From Lingula anatina (lineage: Eukaryota; Brachiopoda; Lingulata; Lingulida; Lingulidae), in the NCBI RefSeq assembly GCF_001039355.2, contig NW_019773911.1:1-34762 (forward strand): a stretch of 34,762 bases of DNA, in the 5' to 3' direction. This document shows, one piece after another, positions 27,656 to 34,762 of this stretch (positions are counted from its first letter, which is position 1; every line of letters begins with the position of its first letter). The notes under the pieces are model-generated. The model was not told the DNA's origin. It was given only the letters and a program-made list of their open reading frames with translations, and ran no database searches. A program made the position numbers and the translations under genes.

Positions 27656-30600
27656 GAAAAGTGGTAATGGTGGGATGTGTAGTGCTGAGATGGGTTGGGA
27701 GGGGATTTTAGATCTGCCAGTATTCACAGAAAGCCTTTTACATCAGCTGCTAAAATTTTAATATGCCATAGTTAGATATAGTTAACACATTGGGTATTCG
27801 GGATAGATAGTTATACTAATGTTGAATTGATAAATCATAACGGGGGGGGAGGGGGGGGGGGGGAGGATCTGACTTCTAAAAAAGTTTTTGTGTGGACTGT
27901 CTTCACCAGGGACATGTTTTGCCAAACCAGTAAAGGGAAGAATCAGTATAAGCAATAATTGCCAAGAATTTTAGCTGACAGACTTGCCTCTAACAGCGAA
28001 TCTAAAAGGCCACTTTTAGGGCCCTAGAGTAAATTGTGTCATGAAAATGAAATTTACTCTCAGCAGTGACAGAGGACATGTTATTTTGTGTAATTTTGAT
28101 ACATTTTTACACCAATATCTTAAAGAGATGTAGAATCATTATGAATGTCTGTTCTAAGGTCAAGGGGTTTATAGGAAAAGTTAATAAGTCACTTTGTTTT
28201 AATTGTGCATTTGTAATATTTAAGTGGACAGCAATTGCTCTACAATTTAATCTTTTGCCTGTTTTTTTCCTTCTTTTGGTTTGGTGTTATTTATTTTAGA
28301 TATGAAGTGTACAAAAAAAGGGGGTATAAATATGGCGCAAGATCATATATGTGATCAGACACAGGAAGAAAGTTTAGACTTGCTTCATTTATTAAGTTCT
28401 GGCTTGTAATGTTTTAATTAGACAGTGAAACATGCTCAACTTTTCAACTTTCGCCTAATGGTGTTGGGGCTTGGTGCTAATTTTAATTAAAAAAAAAAAT
28501 ACAGTTTCTACACTGTTTTATGTGCAGCTACCTCTCTGTAGGTGAGGTTAATATGAAATGGTAGTTCATTTCCAGTTATGTTGTACAGGTGATTTTTGTC
28601 CATTATACTAACACTGACATTTCCAGCTAACCTTAACTTGTACTAATCCTAAGGAGCCCTGGACTTCAATTGCTGGGGCTACCATTCCAAACCATCTTTA
28701 ACCATTATAAATAACAATTATATTCCAACTCCATATTTTGCTATGGCGCTGAGCTTAAAAGATACAAATTTTTGATTATGGGTGAGGTTGGATTGAAAAA
28801 TATGTAATGTTAGTGGTAATAAAGTGAATATATTTTATGCATTTAAGTATATTTAGTGGGCAGAAAATGTTTTATGCTGCTAATTTTATACATAATGCTT
28901 GCGGTAATAACAGAAGTGAAATCCTGGCAGAATGATAAGTACCTCTTTTTATCTATTATTGCTTTGATACAATATTTTTGGACTTTTTATATAACTATTT
29001 ACTTAATTTTCATTGTGAGTGTAAAATTATGGCTTCCAATATTACTTGTTAAGGGCTTTTTATGTTTAAGCAAATATAGAGAAATGTGTATGATTGTCCT
29101 ACATGGTACATTTGTGGTGACTTTGTGCTATTGAAGTCTTAGTATTTCTTGTAATCTCAATGTGTTCTTAAGAGTCAAATTTGAATGTGAAATGCAAGTG
29201 GTCACAAATCGTGCAAAATTTTAATGTTTACACCCATTATTAGACTTTTAAATACAAATCAATAAATGCATTTGTCTTAGTGCATGTCTGATGTTTTAAA
29301 AGTATTTTATATATTTTGGTAAACTATATTTGAAACTTTCATTTAACTAGATACCAAATTTTAGAAAACATTTGCAGCAAAGGGTTTTCGTCACTTAGCT
29401 CAAGCACTCCATATTTCACCCTTTCACAAATCGACATTATCAGCAGAGGGCTGCCATTTTGGGTTATCATTGGGGATGGAGAGTACTTTGCGCATCACTA
29501 CATTAATCATCTCTGTGCCCAGAAATAGTTTTGGCAGATTAATAGATCAAAAGTATCATCATTCCATGTCTTAAAAGTTCTGTAGATTATGGGTTTTTCT
29601 AGCGAAAAAATGTATACAGATACCAGAGTGAGGTGTAGCATCCCCCCCCCCCACTCTTGNCATCTGTGTCTGTACATAAAAAAAAGAATTATATATCATA
29701 ATACACAAACACAAGTGATTGCTGATACCGTTTATTGGTGTGCATCCCTCGGGATAAATGCAAATTGAGGAAAAAAATAGAATTTTACACAATTTGTCAA
29801 TAGTTCTGTGCCCATATGCTACATTGCTTTCTTGATCATATGAAAATATTTTCCTCCTCTACAGAAATTTATATGTAATGATAAAACTGCCTAATAATTG
29901 ATTTCTATTCACATGAATATACATTAAAATTTATAGAACTGAAGGCTACAAATACAGTACAGCATACATATGATTATATTTGAATATTGCTTCTTTCTGG
30001 CAATGATATGTCCATCAATTTGGGGGGAAAAAGTAATTTAGAAGAAATGTAAGGTCATTGCACAATACTGGATACTTAAAAATGGCTGCCCCCTTTTTCT
30101 TGACATCCTCTAAATAGAAGAGATGAGTTAAAACATAAACCAGGGTGCAAAAGAATTCCATCAAATTCCCCCCATTGTCTTTAAATGCTCCAGATTAACC
30201 AACCTCTGAATTGCTTTGATCCCCAATGAACTTGAATCTTTTGAATGGTTCAAAATTATATCAGTGAATGTGAAATTATTCTATGGCATATGAATTTTTC
30301 TATAGCATTACTGCTTTGATTAATTGTAAAGATGAATGCAAAATGATTGCCACAAATAACATAAATTGTTTGCAATATTCTTAGGTTAGTCTCACAAACT
30401 GTTACAATGAAGTCTTTTAAATAAGCATATTTGTTTCCTTTTTTATCTCCTTGAAATAAAATTGATATAATTCAGCTCTATTTGGGAAGCACTTGTTAAT
30501 GATATTACATAGTATTGCATGGAGCGCATTATAGTCCCCTTATTTCCTTCAAACACTCTCCTATCCATGCGAATGATTGTAAAAGCAGTATTTACAAAAC

Positions 30601-32390
30601 CTATGGACACAAGCGTGACCTCTGCATACAGGAGTTGTTGCCATGAATCTTGCTTGTTACTCATCATCAGATAACCATCCATTTCTTCTGAAGTGATACA
30701 GGTTCAGTTTCAAAATCATTACTTTCCTTTTCTTTAATATTCCCAATACTTCTGTACACATTACATTATTTGCAATAATATTATTAATGCTTGTCAATGG
30801 ACAATGCCAATGGATACAAGGACCTAAGGTTACAAACAAGCATCACTTTTTGTACTCAAAATGAACATCAAGGCAAAACTAAAGCTATACAAATTACATG
30901 CAAAAGATTGCTAAATGTATTTTGGCAAGGAATGTTTATGTAGAAGCTGTTGAATAATTGCCCTACAAAGCACAGTGCATATTTACAGCTAAGTAAAATA
31001 AAATCAATTTATTTTTAGTTCTCTCTATAACTATCATAATTCTAGATTACAAATTATCATTTTCTTTAAAGAAGCTCCTCTGCAGGAAAGGGGAGAACCA
31101 ACCACTTCAAGAGTAGAACTGATTGCTTTAAACACCATTTCACATGCAGAAAAAACGCATCCAAATCTTTATCGATGTTTCAATAAAAATTCCATCTGAA
31201 GTCCGAGATCTTTCAAAATACAAATGAATTGCAAATCAAGCACTGAAGAAAATAAGAAAAATATTTTTCCTTAATGTCTACAACAAACATGCATATAGGA
31301 CCAACTGACCACTAATGTACCGTCTTGTTTCATGGATGCACTGTGCTGCCATCTAGTAGCCAGGAAAGGACATCCTGGGCTTGCATACCAGCCCTAACAA
31401 AAAAAAGGGGCCACAGTAAATTTTGCATTTAAGAATGGCTAATGCTGCCATTTTTTCTTGCATACTGGTGTAGACAGAAGGTAATGAAAATTTTAAAAAT
31501 CCCATACTTACAAGACTGAATTTCCCTTAGCACTCTTTCTTTACATAATAGATCTTAAAAAGAAATTATACTTCTTTTTTCAAAATGCACCTTGATGTGG
31601 TGCTAGTACATAAGAAATATCAATATCCAATATATCAGCAGTTAATTAAATGAATAATGTTTCACAGGTATTTTTATACAACTATTTCATACTTAAAACA
31701 AAAAGGTGATATCTTGCACTGTAGATATGAACACTTTACAGATCCCAAGCTAAAATCAAATGGGTAACATAACAAACATGCCTAGCAACATTTTGTCTTG
31801 ACAAGGCATACTATCATTTTTCTTGAAAATACATCATAGAATTTGAACAACCATACACAGTCTTAAAATTTAAACAATTTCAAGCACCAATACCAAAGAT
31901 GGTGCTTTATAAGACCCCTGTCGCAACAGCCAATTTCTTATTTGATCTCAGCAACTGGCAACAATGGAGAGGGAACAGAAATAGTGGATGGAATGCTGGA
32001 GAACTCAATTTAACATAGACCTGGCTGTAAAATGTGGATAAGACAGGGTAAAAAGACACATTGATGACACTGTAAACTGGTTTTGCCAGAAAAAAAAAAA
32101 ATCCCAGTTTCTGCTGGTATGGCACAAACTTCTCCAAATCTTCTAACCCGGAAAACTATATTATACTCAGGTACAAAGATGACTTCTGTGGTGATACACA
32201 AATGGTTTACAGACATCAACAGTTCAGCAACTTCCTGACTCTGTTCTCACCATATACCAATGTTATGCAAGATGTACTGATGAAGGAACTATGTACATAT
32301 AATGACTCTAATGTTGTATCTCTGGCAGTAGGTTAAATGCTGCAGTTGGTCTTGTCTTTCCTATTCCCCCAGCCCCCCACTGTCAGTCAA
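27656..32390. other. 3' UTRs and intergenic sequence between two convergent genes
   Basis: I see no supported gene in these 4.7 kb. On the + strand, AATAAA signals for the receptor gene occur at 28818-28823 and 29261-29266. On the - strand, candidate signals for the nuclear receptor occur at 31008-31013 and 29731-29736, so its 3' UTR may be 1.4 to 2.7 kb long. The stretch also has a G run at 27842-27863, a C run with an N at 29660, and scattered short open frames with no domain content. Confidence 0.6.
27842..27863 (+). repeat. G-tract (8 G, A, 13 G)
   Basis: A 22-base tract of almost pure G in the likely 3' UTR of the receptor. It could form a quadruplex in RNA, or be partly a sequencing artefact. 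Confidence 0.8.
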
Positions 32391-34118
32391 CTATGTTGCA
32401 GCCTGCTGAGCATGTTCCTCGGCTGGTGCTGAAGATGTGTCAGTATGGACCTCTTGCTTAATCTCAAGCCTCTGATCAGACTGGCTCCCAATGTTTTCAC
32501 TTAAAGGTTGCTGTTGTTGCTGTTGTGGTTGTTGTTGTTGTGGTTGTTGCTGTTGCACTGGTATCATCGGAAGGGACACAGCAGGCAGCTCAGTCTTCAA
32601 GGTCACTGGTAATGGCTGCTCCTCTGCTACCATTGCAATGGGCACAGGGTCAGAAATGGGGACTGGTACTGCTGCTTCTGAGGCTGCTGTGATAAGTTGC
32701 TGCTGTTGCTGGTCTTGTTGTTGTTGCTGGAGTTCCAGTGCCTCAATGGAGAACAATTCCTTGTGTAAGGCTGGGAATTCCATCCCTGGCGCTGATTGCT
32801 TGAATCTGTTGAGAATGTCGATATGCTGCGCACTTAAGGCTCGGAGTGTAGGCACTTTCTCAAGTAATGAGGCCTTAAATTGTTCATCCTCGGGATGGTT
32901 CTGGGTGATTTCCTGTTTAAGGGCAGCTAGAATCCTTTCCTGTAACTTGTGCACCTGATCAGCTTCCTTCACGCCTGGACGATCTGTGATAAAAGATCGA
33001 TAAAATGTTGTATTTTATAAACAGATTTTTGAATCCATAGAGCTTCATGAAATTAAGGCCATGAAAACTGAAGAATGAAGTTTTTTTCTTTGAAAACCAA
33101 AAACAAATAGATTTTTTGAAGTTAGATTTTTGTAAAAAAATTCTTCAATTCGTATACCATTTTCAGTTAGGGAACAAATTCTTTTCAACTACAGATTGAC
33201 TTTTGAATGACCAAAAAGTGTGAACAAGCTCATCTAGCATATGAACTAGTCAAAGCAATCTAAAACCTTTCCAATTTGGAGTTTACAGCTGCATTTCAAA
33301 CACAATTATTCATAAGGTACTCATGGATAACTGATATTTGCAAAAAGTGTGACGAGAGCCCGAGAGATGTGTGATGTTGAGATGTATTCTATGTCTACTA
33401 CTTACTGTCCTCCAGATCCCTACCTGCACTGACCAGGACAGCAGCACAGATCAGAGCCAGTTCATTGTCTGTCACATTCAATGCTATCATATCATTGGCA
33501 AAGTTGAATATTTGGTCCTTCAGGGCATTCTCTTCTTCATCTGATAGAACATATAGAAAACAGTCAGTGAGAAATAGCTCAGCATAAGGCGATTTCATAA
33601 CTTCAAGATTTTTGTGTCTTATTTATCAAATTGTAGTTGATTCAGATGAAGTCTGACTGAAAGCAGATGTTGGATGGTAAAGTAACAGTTGATTTCTCAA
33701 GCAAATGACAAAAGAAACATTGTATCTGATACATTATCAAGACTCCTTACGAATATATTCACAAATATGTACTTAAAATCATTGTAAACATAGCATTAGC
33801 ATGACTATGACAAACCTTGGTGTTCATAAATATCAAATTATTTTATCTAAATCATCTTGTCTGTGATAATTCATGACATCAACATATAAACTTTTGAACT
33901 GTGCTCTTTTGACTTCTTGTTAAACCATTCCAAAAAAGCAAATCAATTTCTTCATTTTTTAAGAATGCTAAAACACATTTTACATCTACATAAAAATAAG
34001 AGGGATTTACTTAGTGTTGCAAAAGCTTCTAGAGGCACAAAACAGGATCCGAAGAGGACAGAGTTTGTACTGGGATCAAAGGCCCTACATAACCTCAACA
34101 AGGCCAGCTCAAAACTTC
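32391..34118 (-). CDS. HR3: HR3/ROR-type nuclear receptor, C-terminal half of the ligand-binding domain plus Gln-rich tail (5' partial)
   Basis: Exons, in order: 34118-34011, 33540-33424 and 32983-32391 (stop TAG), phase-consistent, giving about 271 residues. Landmarks match the ROR/HR3 (NR1F) ligand-binding domain in order: LLRLCRAFDPSTNSVLF, LALICAAVLVSADRPGV, VHKLQERILAALKQEI, QNHPEDEQF, KVPTLRALSAQH, FKQSAPGMEF, and the AF-2 helix PALHKELF. These receptors act in the nucleus on single half-sites; HR3 acts in the ecdysone cascade of moulting animals, and its role in other invertebrates is less clear. After AF-2 comes an unusual tail of about 119 residues with several polyglutamine runs and two SUMO-type motifs. 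The DNA-binding domain and hinge exons lie beyond the right edge. PPAR and Rev-erb fit less well; the KELF end and RAFDP box decide for HR3. Confidence 0.9.
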
Positions 34119-34762
34119 CTGGAAGAACCAATAAAAACAAATGTTATAAATCAATTTTTATCTAAATAAGTGAACAAATGATAATCAGAGTTTCAAGTGT
34201 TTAATGATAAATGTATATAAAAAAATTTCTGTTTTAATGTTTTGAAATAAAAGAATAAGTTAGAACATTTGTAACATTGATACTTCACCACCAATTAATG
34301 TATATATCTGTTAACAGAAATATATCCAATACAGGATTACAATATCAAATATCAATAAGACTTTTAAAAAATCTAAAAATTTCCAAAATTTTCTTTTGAA
34401 ATTCAAATAATGCCACAGCTAATTTCAAATGTTCAATTCAGTTTTCTGCACACAAAACCCACCATGGTTTAGTCTCTAAAAGGGGCGATCCATGTTAGCT
34501 ATCTTAATATAATAGCTTCATTCTTTATAATGATGTGCTAAATATCTGCACTATGATACTTGCAAAAAATTACAGAAAACAGGTGAGTTCATCTTTTCTG
34601 TGAGTGTTTAGAGTAATAACATAACACCCAGATCCAAAGAGAAGCAATACTGCAAATCTGTGTGGAATAAATGTTTAAGCATACAATTGGAAACTAAGCT
34701 TCAATGAAACACAATACCAGCATACACTAGATTATTCAAAGAAATCTGATCAGTCATATNAT
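34119..34762. other. Right edge, probable HR3 intron
   Basis: AT-rich sequence upstream (on the - strand) of the first visible HR3 exon, which has a good acceptor at 34119-34121. I see no exon that fits the preceding part of the ligand-binding domain. An N lies at 34760. Confidence 0.5.

Noticed and set aside
32491-32958. 155-codon + strand cysteine-rich frame opposite HR3
   Set aside because: It is the antisense reading of CAG/CAA-type glutamine runs in the HR3 exon.
32391-34118. PPAR or Rev-erb/E75 as identity of the nuclear receptor
   Set aside because: Some resemblance (QNHP, VSADRPG), but CRAFDP, KVPTLRAL, FKQS.P and the PALHKELF end fit HR3/ROR better.

Overview
This window is nuclear DNA from an intron-rich, AT-rich animal genome, most likely a marine invertebrate and probably a lophotrochozoan such as a mollusc. 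The reasons are the gene set (carnosine N-methyltransferase, POC5, an EMI/EGF receptor and an HR3/ROR nuclear receptor, all clearly metazoan), GT-AG introns that keep phase, and a mix of CR1/L2 LINE, pogo and Gypsy remnants. The species call is inference. Nothing prokaryotic was found: no operons, ribosome binding sites, CRISPR arrays or convincing tRNA/rRNA genes. The sequence is a draft scaffold with single-N joints at 4966, 9764, 13774, 19068, 29660 and 34760, and a 109-base N run at 24113-24221.

Layout: (1) 377-2173, + strand: the last four exons of a gene I do not recognise by name, with a duplicated terminal exon. (2) 2246-4952: gene-free, with degenerate tandem repeats of about 320 bp. 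(3) 4967-10118, mostly - strand: a transposon graveyard. It holds a well-preserved LINE ORF cut by an assembly joint, an N-terminal LINE piece with a 2A-like motif, and decayed pogo-type transposase, L2-like reverse transcriptase and Gypsy integrase pieces. It also holds a 353-bp piece identical by eye to part of the LINE ORF. (4) 10309-12242, + strand: the last four exons of CARNMT1; the 5' exons are missing next to an assembly joint, and one intron carries a strong hairpin. (5) 12806-18915, - strand: a complete POC5 centriole gene in 11 coding exons, tail-to-tail with CARNMT1. (6) 20357-27655, + strand: a complete Draper/MEGF10-like receptor (signal peptide, EMI, four EGF-like modules, membrane span, tyrosine-rich tail), head-to-head with POC5 across about 0.3 kb of likely shared promoter. 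(7) 32391-34118, - strand: the C-terminal half of the ligand-binding domain of an HR3/ROR nuclear receptor with a long Gln-rich tail, convergent with the receptor gene.

The genes do not form a pathway; they are neighbours. I rebuilt exon structures by joining consensus splice sites and checking that phase holds at every junction. Orthology for POC5, CARNMT1 and HR3 rests on memory of the families, not on a search. I found no convincing new multi-gene system. The most interesting single items are the intronic hairpin, the short Draper-like receptor with ITAM-like tyrosine spacing, and the post-AF-2 Gln-rich tail of HR3 with two SUMO-type motifs.
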